Shown piece by piece: positions 23,189-32,595 of a stretch of 42,215 nucleotides of DNA; the first letter of the stretch is position 1; every line of letters starts with the position of its first letter. Below the pieces are notes generated by a model, which had not been told where the DNA came from, did no database searches, and saw only the letters and a program-made list of their open reading frames with translations. The stretch spans positions 1 through 42,215 of the forward strand of contig WRIX01000005.1 in assembly GCA_009782495.1 (NCBI GenBank), written 5' to 3'. Made by a program: the position numbers and the translations under genes. Source of the DNA: Treponema sp. (GTDB lineage: Bacteria > Spirochaetota > Spirochaetia > Treponematales > Breznakiellaceae).

Positions 23189-23619
23189 TTCGTAAATTTT
23201 TCTTTTATTGTTTTATATTAAGCATTCCTGCCTTTTTGGGACTTTCTGCATTGCAGGCTTCCCGTTACGGTGATTTGGAGCGGGAGTTAAAAAAACTGGA
23301 AAAAACCCAGGAAGAATGGGTAGAGAACAACAAGCGGCTCATTGCCGGTGTTACCTACCTTTCTTCACCCGACAGAATTGAACATATTGCCCGGAATCAA
23401 CTGGGTTTGCAGAAAAAACAGCCCGAAGAAGTTCTGCAAATTTCCATAACAGATTCATCTGTTGTGGCCGGTACAGATGCCCTTCCGGTTTATTCTGCCG
23501 GGACAGGAACTGTGAACGAAGATGTTCATGGTTTCCCTCCGGATACGGTTTCCGTATCAGAAGTAACGTATAGAAGCATTGCTGAATATTTTGAAGGCTT
23601 TGAGGCGGCGGATGAGTAA
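23185..23619 (+). CDS. ftsL: FtsL/DivIC-like septum protein
   Basis: The 144-residue bitopic protein has a membrane span at about 4-24 (FFFYCFILSIPAFLGLSAL), a coiled coil (DLERELKKLEKTQEEWVENN) and the FtsL/DivIC-type end SSPDRIEHIARNQLGLQKKQP. A further 50-residue extension is rich in Ser, Thr and Gly. It would join FtsQ and the FtsW synthase at the septum. ATG 23185 overlaps the rsmH stop as ATGA; a longer frame from 23113 reads into rsmH. Position after rsmH is the normal place for ftsL, and sequence similarity alone would not distinguish it from DivIC. Confidence 0.85.
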   Translation: MIRKFFFYCFILSIPAFLGLSALQASRYGDLERELKKLEKTQEEWVENNKRLIAGVTYLSSPDRIEHIARNQLGLQKKQPEEVLQISITDSSVVAGTDALPVYSAGTGTVNEDVHGFPPDTVSVSEVTYRSIAEYFEGFEAADE

Positions 23620-25036
23620 ACCTTTCTTGATGGATTACCGAAGCGCCGCTTTAGCCATAGGGGCAGAACTTTTTCCCGAAAGGGCAGAGGGGGGTTTTTT
23701 TTCGGTAGCTATTGATTCACGAAAGGTTAATAAAGGGTCTCTTTTTATTGCCCTTCAGGGCCTTAGTTCCGATGGACACCGCTTTCTTGATGAAGCGTTT
23801 GATGCAGGAGCTGCAGGGGCTTTGGTGAGCAGAAAAGGCCTTGAAGAAGCAGGTCATGATCCGCAGACTCTGGGTATTCAAGCGGCGGAAAAAGGGGTTA
23901 TTCTGCTTATCGTTGACGATACCCTAAAAGGGCTCCAGAATCTTGCTGCAGCATATTTGGAACTTTTCCCCCGCCTTTTGCGGATAGGTATAACAGGATC
24001 TTCCGGTAAAACGACAACCAAAGAAATTACCGCTTCTGTAATAGGCAAAGAAAAAAATGTAATTATGAACAGCGGCAACCTGAATTCAGAAACAGGACTT
24101 CCCCTTTCAACCTTCAATGTGCGTACCCATCATGATGTTGGAGTTTTTGAAGCAGGAATGAACCGGAAGGGAGAGATAAAAGAACTTGCAGCAGTGCTGA
24201 AACCGGAAATAGCCCTTGTAACCAACATTGGTCCCGCTCATATCGGTATTTTGGGAAGTATGGAAAATATTGCCAATGAAAAGAAGCAAATTTTTTCGCA
24301 GTTTACAGGAACAGAAACGGCTCTGATTCCGGAAGATGATCCCTTCAGGGATTATCTGGCACAGGGCGTAAATGGAAAAGTGTTGTTTTACGGACAAAAT
24401 ACTTTTGAGGCGTCCGGAAAACTCAATTCAATTCTGGATCGGGGTCTGGCGGGGACAGAAATTAACTGGGAGGGGATCCCCGTCAGCTTCGGTCTTCCGG
24501 GAAAACACAACGTAAAAAATGCCCTCGCTGCGGCAGCCCTGGCAAATGAAGCTGGTATCAGCGCCGCTTCTATCCGGAATGGTCTTGCCGGTGTTAAGGG
24601 TCTTTTTGGCCGCAGCGAGGTACTGCAAGGTAAAACCACGGTAATCCGTGATTGTTACAACAGTAATCCCGATTCGGCTGCGGAAGCCCTTGCTTTTTGC
24701 GACAGCATTAACTGGCCCGGGCGGCGAATTTATATTGTTGGTTCTATGCTGGAACTTGGGGAACATGAAGAAGCAGAACACCGGAAAATAGGACAGATCC
24801 TTGGCGAATCAAAGGCGGATTTAATTTTCCTTTACGGAAAAGAAATGGAAAACGCTGCAGAAGAACTGAAAGAATACCGGAGAAAATATTTCCATACCGG
24901 CAGTATGGAGCAATTATCGAAAGAACTGGAAAATGAAATACAATCGGGGGATCTTGTTTTACTTAAGGGTTCGCGGGGCTGCGCATTGGAACAATTAACC
25001 AGCATTGTTTTTTTGGAAGGTCCTGATGTTTCTTGA
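23612..25036 (+). CDS. murF: UDP-N-acetylmuramoyl-tripeptide--D-alanyl-D-alanine ligase MurF
   Basis: The product is a 474-residue Mur ligase. The N-terminal substrate domain has SVAIDSRKVNKGSLFIAL, the ATPase P-loop is ITGSSGKTTTKE, followed by NSGNLNSETGLPLS and EAGMNRKGEIKEL; the C-domain contains GRSEVLQGKTTVIRDCYNSN. It adds D-Ala-D-Ala to the UDP-MurNAc-tripeptide in the cytoplasm. ATG 23612 overlaps the ftsL stop by 8 bp and has a weak GAGG 6 bp upstream. murE, absent here, would normally precede it. Confidence 0.96.
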   Translation: MSKPFLMDYRSAALAIGAELFPERAEGGFFSVAIDSRKVNKGSLFIALQGLSSDGHRFLDEAFDAGAAGALVSRKGLEEAGHDPQTLGIQAAEKGVILLIVDDTLKGLQNLAAAYLELFPRLLRIGITGSSGKTTTKEITASVIGKEKNVIMNSGNLNSETGLPLSTFNVRTHHDVGVFEAGMNRKGEIKELAAVLKPEIALVTNIGPAHIGILGSMENIANEKKQIFSQFTGTETALIPEDDPFRDYLAQGVNGKVLFYGQNTFEASGKLNSILDRGLAGTEINWEGIPVSFGLPGKHNVKNALAAAALANEAGISAASIRNGLAGVKGLFGRSEVLQGKTTVIRDCYNSNPDSAAEALAFCDSINWPGRRIYIVGSMLELGEHEEAEHRKIGQILGESKADLIFLYGKEMENAAEELKEYRRKYFHTGSMEQLSKELENEIQSGDLVLLKGSRGCALEQLTSIVFLEGPDVS

Positions 25037-26105
25037 ATTCCTCTATCCCCTTGTAAAGTATTTTACCCCTCTCAATGTATTTCAGTATTTAACTTTCAGA
25101 GGTGCGTATGCAGCATTAACCACACTGCTTCTTTGTTATCTCATGGGACCTCGTATTATCGAAAAACTGCGTAAACTTAAAGTAGGTCAGTCGATACGGA
25201 ACGATGGCCCAACAACGCATCTTTCAAAAGGCGGAACTCCGACTATGGGCGGAGTGATGATCCTTGTTTCAATAATTATTTCTGTTTTTCTCTGGATGGA
25301 TTTTTCAAGCTTTAAGGTTTGGCTTTGTCTGGGCGCTCTTGTCGCATTTGGAACCATCGGTTATGCAGACGATTATTTAAAAGTTACAAAAAAGAATGCA
25401 GACGGACTTTCCGCCAAAGTTAAATTCGGAGCTCAGGTTGCAGTTGCTCTGGCGCTGGCTTTAGTTCTGTATTTTTCCGGAGAAGAAGAAGTAACGCAGC
25501 TTTATATTCCTTTTTTTAAGAATCCGGTGCTGGATTTGGGCCCGTTCTGGATTCCTTTTGCCGTTCTTCTTATGGTCGGTGAATCGAATGCGGTAAACCT
25601 TACCGATGGTCTCGACGGGCTTGCAACGGGTCTTTTGCTCTGGGTATTTATTACGCTGGGAATTCTTTCCTATCTTTCCGGCCGTGCAGACTTTTCCGCG
25701 TATTTGGGAATTCCGTTTATTGAAGGAGCCGGAGAACTTACCATATTCTGCCTTGCCGCTGTCGGCGCCTGCATAGGATTTCTTTGGTTTAATGCACACC
25801 CGGCAGATGTGTTTATGGGTGATGTCGGAAGCCTTTCTTTGGGCGGAATTATTGCGGTAATTTCCCTTGTCATAAAAAAGGAAATATTAATACTTGTTAT
25901 TGGCGGCGTATTTGTGCTGGAAGTCGCATCGGTGATTTTGCAGGTTTTATCTTTTAAACTCTTTAAAAAACGGATTTTTAAGATGAGCCCCCTCCACCAC
26001 CATTTTGAATTATCCGGTTGGGTGGAAAGCAAAGTCGTTATCCGGTTTTGGATACTTGGCGGGCTGTTTGCAATTATGGCTCTGTCAACATTAAAAATAC
26101 AGTAG
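25026..26105 (+). CDS. mraY: phospho-N-acetylmuramoyl-pentapeptide transferase MraY
   Basis: A 359-residue polytopic membrane enzyme with about ten spans that makes lipid I from undecaprenyl phosphate. Active-site signatures are GTPTMGGVMIL, YADDYLK with the DD pair, NLTDGLDGLA, FMGDVGSLSLGG and the C-terminal PLHHHFELSGW. ATG 25026 is preferred over an upstream TTG; it overlaps murF by 11 bp and has GGAAGG upstream. The order murF-mraY is the standard one. Confidence 0.98.
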   Translation: MFLEFLYPLVKYFTPLNVFQYLTFRGAYAALTTLLLCYLMGPRIIEKLRKLKVGQSIRNDGPTTHLSKGGTPTMGGVMILVSIIISVFLWMDFSSFKVWLCLGALVAFGTIGYADDYLKVTKKNADGLSAKVKFGAQVAVALALALVLYFSGEEEVTQLYIPFFKNPVLDLGPFWIPFAVLLMVGESNAVNLTDGLDGLATGLLLWVFITLGILSYLSGRADFSAYLGIPFIEGAGELTIFCLAAVGACIGFLWFNAHPADVFMGDVGSLSLGGIIAVISLVIKKEILILVIGGVFVLEVASVILQVLSFKLFKKRIFKMSPLHHHFELSGWVESKVVIRFWILGGLFAIMALSTLKIQ

Positions 26106-26113
26106 AGGATTGG

Positions 26114-27244
26114 ATGAAGTTTCAGCTGTTAATGGAACAACAGGGCCGCAAGGCAAAAAGCGATCATCTTCTTGTCGCATGTATTTTGCTCCTGACAGGA
26201 ATAGGACTGGTCACCTTGTATTCCGCATCTTATGCCTATGCCGATCGCTGGCTTGGCAACAGCTTTTACTTTATTTTACGTCAGGCTGTAATTGCAGCTT
26301 TTGGTTTTATCCTGTGTTTTATCGTTTCCCGTGCTAATCTGGATTTTGTCCGCGAATGGATTTTCCCTGTGGTTATCGGTTCAATGATTCTTTGTGCGCT
26401 GACATTTGTTCCCGGTATAGGAGTCAGGGCGAACGGTGCCACCAGATGGATACGGATCGGTTCTTCCACCTATCAGCCTTCGGAACTGGTTAAACTTGTT
26501 TTGCCGTTTTATCTGGCCCATATTTTTGACAAAAAACAAAACAGGCTTGATTCTTTTTCCGCCGGCGTACTTCCTCCAACCATGATAACCGTACTCTTTG
26601 TGGCTTTAATTTATATGCAAAATAACTTTTCCACGGCATTTTTTATTCTTTTTAATGCCCTGGTTATTTTTTATCTTGCCGGATTAAAACTGCGTTATTT
26701 CTTTGCTGCGGCAATGATCTTTTTGCCTTTGTCAGTGTTTTTTATATTAACCAGAGAACACCGTCTGCGCCGTATTATCAGCTTTATCTGGCCGGAATTC
26801 GATCCGCTGGGAGCGAGATACCAGGTAAATGCCAGTATTATGACAATCAGTTCCGGTGGTTTTTGGGGTAAAGGGATAGGACAGGGTACCAGGAAAATTT
26901 CCAGTGTATATGCAATCCATTCAGATTTTGTTTTTGCTTCACTTGCGGAAGAAGGCGGTTTTTTTGCAGTGGTTCTGATTTTTGCTCTGTTTGCACTTTT
27001 TGCCTTTGCAGTATACCGCTGCGCTCTGAAAAACAAAACACTTTTTGGACGTCTTTTGGGATTTGGTCTTGGAACAACGATCCTTTCCCAGATTTTGCTG
27101 AATGTTGCGGTGGCTATCGGGGCTCTTCCCGCAACCGGAATACCTTTGCCGTTTTTTTCTGCCGGCGGTTCGTCTCTGGCTACAACATTGGTTATGTGCG
27201 GGTTACTGATAAATAATTCACGGGAGGTTACTAATGTCCAGTGA
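26114..27244 (+). CDS. ftsW: peptidoglycan glycosyltransferase FtsW
   Basis: A 376-residue SEDS-family polytopic protein that polymerises lipid II at the septum. Visible features are YSASYAYADRWLGNSFYF, the VRANGATRWIRIGSSTYQPSE block with the catalytic-loop region, and GIPLPFFSAGGSSLATTL near the C-terminus. ATG 26114 has GAGG about 5 bp upstream and lies just after the mraY stop; a longer frame from 26018 overlaps mraY and lacks support. No cognate class B penicillin-binding protein (FtsI) is in the cluster, so the transpeptidase partner must be elsewhere. Confidence 0.95.
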   Translation: MKFQLLMEQQGRKAKSDHLLVACILLLTGIGLVTLYSASYAYADRWLGNSFYFILRQAVIAAFGFILCFIVSRANLDFVREWIFPVVIGSMILCALTFVPGIGVRANGATRWIRIGSSTYQPSELVKLVLPFYLAHIFDKKQNRLDSFSAGVLPPTMITVLFVALIYMQNNFSTAFFILFNALVIFYLAGLKLRYFFAAAMIFLPLSVFFILTREHRLRRIISFIWPEFDPLGARYQVNASIMTISSGGFWGKGIGQGTRKISSVYAIHSDFVFASLAEEGGFFAVVLIFALFALFAFAVYRCALKNKTLFGRLLGFGLGTTILSQILLNVAVAIGALPATGIPLPFFSAGGSSLATTLVMCGLLINNSREVTNVQ

Positions 27245-28049
27245 TTATATGTTTGGGGATGAAGCCGGTTCCGGCCCCAGAGTTCATTCAATAGAATACA
27301 GAAAATTAAAATTTATCCTTGCGGTAATTACGGTTATTCTGGGAGTAGAACTGGTTTGGCTTTTCGGTATAAGTCCCTGTATGCCGTTTTCCAAAATTAC
27401 CATTTCGGGTATTCCCGGAGTCGACGAAAAAACAGTGCTTGCCCTGGCAGGAATAGGAAAGCATACTTCTTTTATGGCGCTGAATGCCAAATCCGCAGAA
27501 GATGCGCTCCTGACCCTGCCAATGATCCGTTCTGCACGGGTCATTAAGCGTTTTCCCAACAGGGTGGAACTTCATTTGGAAAGCCGGAGGGCTGCGGCTA
27601 TGGCTTTTGTAACTCATGGTGAAAGGATCTTTCCGGCCCTCATTGACGGAGAAGGAACGATCATCAGCGCCGGAAAGGAAGGTTTTTTGGGTGATGAAAC
27701 ACTGCCGGTTATTTCGGGCTTGGTGCTGGAAGGAGTGTATCCGGGAATGAAGCTTCCCCGCATGTACAATACACTTTTTGCCCGGCTTGAAGACCTGACC
27801 CGGACTGCACCTGAGCTTTTGTCAACGATTTCCGAGATCAAGATCAATCACAGAAACTACGATGGTTTTGATTTAACACTGTACCCGGCTCATAAGGCAG
27901 TTCGGGTACGGGTAAGCGAAGATATAACAGAAGAAACACTCAGGTATATGCTCCTTATGCTGGATGTACTTTCCGGAAAATCAGGAAATATCGAAGAGAT
28001 TGATTTCAGAACCGGTACAGCTTCGTACAAGGAGGTACAGTCTGGCTAG
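27234..28049 (+). CDS. ftsQ: FtsQ/DivIB cell division protein
   Basis: A 271-residue bitopic protein: short cytoplasmic N-terminus, one span (LKFILAVITVILGVELVWLF), a POTRA domain at about 50-120 (ITISGIPGVDEKTVLALAG through MIRSARVIKRFPNRVELHLE) and a beta domain ending near FRTGTASY. It recruits FtsL and the septal synthase. GGGAGG lies 6 bp before ATG 27234, which overlaps ftsW by 11 bp. Its 3' end contains the AAGGAGG ribosome-binding site of ftsA. Confidence 0.92.
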   Translation: MSSDYMFGDEAGSGPRVHSIEYRKLKFILAVITVILGVELVWLFGISPCMPFSKITISGIPGVDEKTVLALAGIGKHTSFMALNAKSAEDALLTLPMIRSARVIKRFPNRVELHLESRRAAAMAFVTHGERIFPALIDGEGTIISAGKEGFLGDETLPVISGLVLEGVYPGMKLPRMYNTLFARLEDLTRTAPELLSTISEIKINHRNYDGFDLTLYPAHKAVRVRVSEDITEETLRYMLLMLDVLSGKSGNIEEIDFRTGTASYKEVQSG

Positions 28050-29292
28050 CGGCGATTTAGTGGCCGGTCTTGATATCGGAACGGCCAAGGTTTGCGTTGT
28101 AATTGGTGAGCGTACAGAAAACGGCGGTATAGAAATAACCGGCATAGGTACAAGTCCGTCCACAGGATTACGCAAAGGAGTAGTTGTAAATATCGAAGCT
28201 ACGCTGCGTTCCGTGGAATCCGCTATTGAGGCCGCGGAAATGATGAGCGGCAGAGAACTGCACAGCGCATGGACGGGTATTGGCGGAAGTCATATCGAAG
28301 GGAGAAATTCCCGCGGGGTGGTAGCGGTAACCGGTAAAAACCGGGAAACCAGAGAAATTGGAGACGATGATATCCTTCGTGTCCTGGAAGCGGCACGTGC
28401 TGTAGCGATTCCCATGGACAGGCAGGTACTGGAACTGATTCCTCAGAGCTATATCGTAGATGATCAAAAAGGGATCAGGGATCCTCTGGATATGATCGGG
28501 GTACGGCTGGAAGCGGAAGTTCATATTATTACCTGTTCGGTTACCAGCGCACAAAATCTTGTTAAGTGCGTTAATCGGGCTGGTTTCCGGGTGGACGGTT
28601 TTGTGCTTCAGTCGCTGGCTGCAGGACGGGCGGTGTTAACCGAAGAAGAAAAAGAACTGGGAACGGTGCTTATTGATCTGGGCGGCGGTACCACCGATGT
28701 TTTAATCTATTCCGAAGGGGCGCCGTATTCAACCACAACGATTCCTGCCGGCGGAACCCAGGTTACCAGTGATATTTCGAAAATTAAAAATATTTCGTAT
28801 GAAACCGCCGAAAAAATTAAACTAACAGCGGGAAACTGCTGGGAAGGGATAGGCATGGGAGAAGATGACATTATTGTCCCTGGTGTAGGCGGAAGATCTC
28901 CGTTGGTTATTCCCCGTTTTGAAATAGAAGAAATCATAAGACCGCGTCTCGAAGAGATCTTTTTTATGGTTAAGGAAAAAATTGATAAACTTACTCTGTC
29001 CCGTCCGTTAGGCGGCGGAGTTGTTCTGACCGGCGGAGCTTCACAGCTTTCTGGAGCGGCGGAACTGGCATCGGAAATATTTAAACTTCCTGCCCGCGTT
29101 GGTTCGCCTCTTTCTGTAGGCGGTTTAGTGGAAGAATACAGGAATCCTGCCTATGCAACTGCTGTAGGATTGGTACTTGAGGGCAATGACCGGGAACTGA
29201 GAAGCGGAATTGGCGGAAGAGAGAATAAAAAGTCTGATGGAGCATCACTCTTTGGAAGGATCGCGGAATGGCTGCGGAGGGAGTTTTTCTAA
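28042..29292 (+). CDS. ftsA: cell division protein FtsA, probable CTG start
   Basis: The product is a 416-residue actin-fold ATPase that tethers FtsZ to the membrane. Motifs are [18 protein letters not shown] (phosphate 1), [12 protein letters not shown] (phosphate 2) and [10 protein letters not shown]; the C-terminus ([13 protein letters not shown]) is the amphipathic membrane-targeting helix. AAGGAGG (28029-28035) is followed 6 bp later by CTG 28042, which would give a start at (M)[12 protein letters not shown], exactly as the family begins. GTG 28060 is too far away, and ATG 27964 would overlap ftsQ by 86 bp and add 26 unrelated residues. The CTG start overlaps the ftsQ stop by 8 bp. Confidence 0.92.
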   Translation: MASGDLVAGLDIGTAKVCVVIGERTENGGIEITGIGTSPSTGLRKGVVVNIEATLRSVESAIEAAEMMSGRELHSAWTGIGGSHIEGRNSRGVVAVTGKNRETREIGDDDILRVLEAARAVAIPMDRQVLELIPQSYIVDDQKGIRDPLDMIGVRLEAEVHIITCSVTSAQNLVKCVNRAGFRVDGFVLQSLAAGRAVLTEEEKELGTVLIDLGGGTTDVLIYSEGAPYSTTTIPAGGTQVTSDISKIKNISYETAEKIKLTAGNCWEGIGMGEDDIIVPGVGGRSPLVIPRFEIEEIIRPRLEEIFFMVKEKIDKLTLSRPLGGGVVLTGGASQLSGAAELASEIFKLPARVGSPLSVGGLVEEYRNPAYATAVGLVLEGNDRELRSGIGGRENKKSDGASLFGRIAEWLRREFF

Positions 29293-29365
29293 GGATCGAC
29301 AGCTTTTGCATTGCTGGAGCTTTGCAGGGTTAGTTATAGATAAAAAATTTTTTGGGGGAGGGGAC

Positions 29366-30538
29366 ATGAACATCCAGCTTTTGGAGGAACGCGAAAAAAT
29401 CGGGCCGCGTTCCACGATTATCAAGGTAATTGGAGCCGGCGGCGGGGGCTCGAATGCGGTTAACTGCATGATTGAATGCGGCCTTGAAGGGGTCGAATTT
29501 ATTGCCGCCAATACCGATCTTCAGGCTCTGAATGACAGCAAAGCAGCCACTAAACTTTCCATAGGCTCAAAGCTAACGGCCGGACTGGGAGCCGGAGGGA
29601 TACCCGATGTGGGTGAAAAGGCAGCTATGGAAGACAGGGATTTAATTGCCAATAATTTAAGGGGCGCAGACATGGTCTTTGTTACCGCAGGTATGGGCGG
29701 CGGTACCGGTACGGGAGCTGCTCCTGTAATTGCCCAGGTTGCCCGTGAATGCGGTGCGCTTACGGTAGGTGTAGTTACAAAGCCCTTTAATTTTGAAGGC
29801 AGATATAAAATGCGGCTTGCCGAAGAAGGAATTGACAGGATGAGAGAAGCGGTTGACACCCTTATTGTTATTCAGAATCAGCAGCTTCTTTCTTTGGTCG
29901 AAAAACGTACTCCGGTCAAAGAAGCGCTCCGCATGGCAGACGATATACTCCGTCAGGGTGTTCAGGGTATTTCTGAATTGATTCTGGAAACAGGCAAGTG
30001 GAATGTGGATTTTGCCGATGTAAAACAAACTATGCACGGTCAGGGAGATGCCTTGATGGGAGTGGGAATAGCATCCGGTGATAACAGAGCCCAGGAAGCA
30101 GCTGTAAAGGCGATGGAAAATCCCCTGCTCGAAGACACAACCATTGAAGGTGCAAAGCGTATTCTTGTTTGTTTATCGGGTGATGAATCATCGTTTGCTC
30201 TTACTGAATTGGAAGATGTAGTGGAAACAGTTTCCGAAAAAGCAGATGCTGACGCACAGATTATTCCCGGCATGGTATATAAAAGCGAACTTGGAGACAA
30301 ACTGCAGGTAACGGTAATTGCTACAGGGTTCCGGCAAAAAACCCTGAAGATGGAAGTTAAAGGCGGCGGAGAAATAAATCAAAACCGTGATGTGGTCGGA
30401 CTTGAAGAATGGCACAGTTTTACCACTCGTACTTCAAGAAACAGGGCCGATTTCCTTGCTCACCGGAACTACAAAGAAGAAGATTTGGACGTTCCTACCG
30501 TAATGCGGTTTCCCAAAAAAGAGAAAGTTGAAGTATGA
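29366..30538 (+). CDS. ftsZ: cell division GTPase FtsZ
   Basis: A 390-residue tubulin homologue forming the Z-ring. The GTP-binding features are [25 protein letters not shown], the tubulin signature [12 protein letters not shown], and [13 protein letters not shown]. The linker is short, and the C-terminal peptide [11 protein letters not shown] is the docking site for FtsA and ZapA-type partners. ATG 29366 follows a GGGGGAGGGG ribosome-binding site with 2 bp between; a longer open frame from 29210 is not supported. The 73-bp gap from ftsA is the largest of the ftsA-side junctions and could hold a promoter, though I see none that is clear. The stop overlaps the next reading frame as ATGA. Confidence 0.98.
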   Translation: MNIQLLEEREKIGPRSTIIKVIGAGGGGSNAVNCMIECGLEGVEFIAANTDLQALNDSKAATKLSIGSKLTAGLGAGGIPDVGEKAAMEDRDLIANNLRGADMVFVTAGMGGGTGTGAAPVIAQVARECGALTVGVVTKPFNFEGRYKMRLAEEGIDRMREAVDTLIVIQNQQLLSLVEKRTPVKEALRMADDILRQGVQGISELILETGKWNVDFADVKQTMHGQGDALMGVGIASGDNRAQEAAVKAMENPLLEDTTIEGAKRILVCLSGDESSFALTELEDVVETVSEKADADAQIIPGMVYKSELGDKLQVTVIATGFRQKTLKMEVKGGGEINQNRDVVGLEEWHSFTTRTSRNRADFLAHRNYKEEDLDVPTVMRFPKKEKVEV

Positions 30539-31048
30539 AAGATATTCTTGCCGGTTACAGGTCTTTTCTCGTTGCTTTGGAGAGGCGATCTCTTCTGACA
30601 TCGGAAACGTATTTGGGAGAGATACGGATTTTCCTGCTGTGGCTGCGGGAAAAAGACACTGATCCGGAAAGAATATTAAAAGATATTGATACTGTTCTGC
30701 TGACAGAATATCTGGAGGAACGAAGGAAAACAATCGGTTTTGGCAAAACAGCAGCATCCAAAAGCACTTTTTTTGGCCCGGGGGGGCAAACGTTTATCGA
30801 GGAAGGGAATTTGGAAAAATTATGCGCTGTTGGCGTTAATTGCCGGTACTTCTTCCAGGCTTCACACCCTGCGGCACAGTTTTGCCACAGAGTTGCTGGC
30901 AGGCGGCGCGGATCTCAGGCAGGTGCAGGAATTGCTGGGGCATGCGGATTTGGCTACAACCCAGATCTATACCCATGTTGATGTTTCCATGCTGAAAGAA
31001 AATCATAAAAAGTTTTTGCCGGTATTGGGTTTGGCAGCTTCCGGATGA
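30535..31048 (+). pseudogene. decayed XerC-like tyrosine recombinase (internal deletion plus frameshift)
   Basis: An intact copy would be about 300 residues. The first frame (from ATG 30535, overlapping the ftsZ stop as ATGA) encodes only the N-terminal core-binding part (AGYRSFLVALERRSLLTSET through [11 protein letters not shown]). From about 30740 the homology jumps to another frame encoding the C-terminal catalytic end: [35 protein letters not shown] with the second Arg, His and nucleophile Tyr. About 120 middle residues, including the first catalytic Arg and the Lys, are absent. Deletion and frameshift together make a functional product implausible. A complete Xer gene lies at 34764. A sequencing error could explain the shift but not the missing segment. 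Confidence 0.88.
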
Positions 31049-31071
31049 TTAAACCCGGCGGAGTGTAAAGA

Positions 31072-31812
31072 ATGGCACAGAAAGGATTAGGAAAATCAAT
31101 TATAATTCTCATTATACTTGCTGCCGGTATTACGGGTGTTTTTGTGTATAAAAAAATTGCCGCACGTAATTCTTTGGCCGCTCAAATAGCCGCATTGAGT
31201 CCCCGCGGAGCCCCTCCTCAATCTATAGAAGATCTGCGTAAGGCTATTGCACTGTATGAAAAAAAGATCGATGAGCATGTTAAAGATGCGGCTCAAACCG
31301 GGATCTACTGGAAGATACTTGGTTCAAGGCTGATGGACTCACGGCAGCCTCTTTACGGAGAGGCCCTGGAAGCGCTTCAAACCGCTGCCCGTTACTTTCC
31401 GGAAGACGAGACGGTTCATTATCTTATTGGCGTATCTGCGGGGAGTCTTGCCCGTTCCGAATACTTTTCTCCCGGTGAACAGGCGGAACATTACCGCATT
31501 GCAGAGGCGGCATATCTTAGGGCTCTTGACTTGCAGGGCCGTTACGGTAAAGCTCTTTATGGGCTTGGCGTACTCTATGTTTTTAACCTGGATCGTCCGG
31601 AAGAAGCAATTCCGTACCTGGAACTATTTTTGGATATTAATAAACGTGATACAGACGGAATGTTTGTCCTGGCTTCCGCCAGGGCATTAACAGGAGACTT
31701 TGCAGGAGCGGCGGATCTTTATGATCGTATTATAGGTCTTACAAAAGATCAGAAAGTAAAAGATCAGGCAGAACTTAATAAACAGAAGGTTATGGATGCG
31801 TGGTACAGATGA
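31072..31812 (+). CDS. TPR-repeat protein with N-terminal membrane anchor
   Basis: The product has 246 residues. A basic start (MAQKGLGK) and one hydrophobic segment (IIILIILAAGITGVFVY) anchor it, probably with the remainder in the periplasm. From about residue 90 there are tetratricopeptide-like helices: ALQTAARYFPEDETVHYLIG, YLRALDLQGRYGKALYGLG, AIPYLELFLDINKRDTDG and GAADLYDRIIGL. TPRs mediate protein contacts; no partner is evident, although the position between ftsZ and dprA suggests a conserved accessory of division or envelope. It has GGAG about 10 bp before the ATG and a 1-4 bp overlap with dprA. Confidence 0.8.
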   Translation: MAQKGLGKSIIILIILAAGITGVFVYKKIAARNSLAAQIAALSPRGAPPQSIEDLRKAIALYEKKIDEHVKDAAQTGIYWKILGSRLMDSRQPLYGEALEALQTAARYFPEDETVHYLIGVSAGSLARSEYFSPGEQAEHYRIAEAAYLRALDLQGRYGKALYGLGVLYVFNLDRPEEAIPYLELFLDINKRDTDGMFVLASARALTGDFAGAADLYDRIIGLTKDQKVKDQAELNKQKVMDAWYR

Positions 31813-32582
31813 TGAATAACATTGATAAAGAAAAGCTTTTGGGAATATACCGGATAGATAAGGATTCCCCCCTCTATCCGCCTTTATTGCGTGAAATTTT
31901 TGATCCTCCTGAATATCTTTATTGCCGCGGCAGTTTCCCCGATCCGGAAAAGTCTTCCATTGCCCTGGTGGGCACCCGGCATCCCAGCGCTGAGGCATCC
32001 ATGCAGGCTCTTGCACTGGGCCGTGAATTTGCCAGAGCAGGTATTACGGTAATTTCCGGCCTTGCCCTGGGAATTGATGCTTTGGCCCACAGGGGCGTTC
32101 TGGAAGAGGGCGGCTGTACTGTGGCAGTGCTGGGTTCTTCGGTGGACGAAGTCTTTCCGGCGTCAAACCGTGATTTGGCAAGACGCATATTAAAAAACGG
32201 GGGTTCCCTTTTAAGTGAATATAAACTCGGTACTACGCCAAAGAAATGGTTTTATCCCCAGCGAAACAGGATCATTTCCGGTCTTGCCAGAGCTACGGTA
32301 ATTGTGGAAGCTCCCACCGGTTCCGGCGCTCTCTATACAGGGAAATTTGCCCTGGAACAGGGAAGGGATCTTTTTGTAGCTTCTGCCGGTGTTGCTTCTC
32401 CAATCGGAGAAGGCACCAGGGCTCTGGCTGCCGAAGGATGTCCTGTTATTGACAGCGCCGCTGATGTATTGACCGGATTAAATATAGATCCGGCATTGTT
32501 GCTGAAATGGAACGAACAAAACAGACGGAACGGCGGAAGCTTATCTCTGGCTGATTCATTAAAACAGGAATTGGATCTATAG
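31809..32582 (+). CDS. dprA: DNA-processing protein DprA (Smf)
   Basis: The 257-residue product carries the Rossmann-like DprA domain: IALVGTRHPSAEA, ITVISGLALGIDALAHRG, TVAVLGSSVDEVFPASN, FYPQRNRIISGLA and VIVEAPTGSGALYT. DprA loads RecA onto single-stranded DNA during transformation. The C-terminal winged helix found in longer homologues is absent. The start is uncertain between ATG 31809 and the next codon ATG 31812; both overlap the TPR gene stop. It lies 13 bp before topA, as in Bacillus smf-topA. Confidence 0.94.
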   Translation: MMNNIDKEKLLGIYRIDKDSPLYPPLLREIFDPPEYLYCRGSFPDPEKSSIALVGTRHPSAEASMQALALGREFARAGITVISGLALGIDALAHRGVLEEGGCTVAVLGSSVDEVFPASNRDLARRILKNGGSLLSEYKLGTTPKKWFYPQRNRIISGLARATVIVEAPTGSGALYTGKFALEQGRDLFVASAGVASPIGEGTRALAAEGCPVIDSAADVLTGLNIDPALLLKWNEQNRRNGGSLSLADSLKQELDL

Positions 32583-32595
32583 GGGTCGACTATTT

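Noticed and set aside
30535-31048. Programmed frameshift producing a full XerC
   Set aside because: A frameshift cannot restore the roughly 120 missing residues that include catalytic Arg and Lys.
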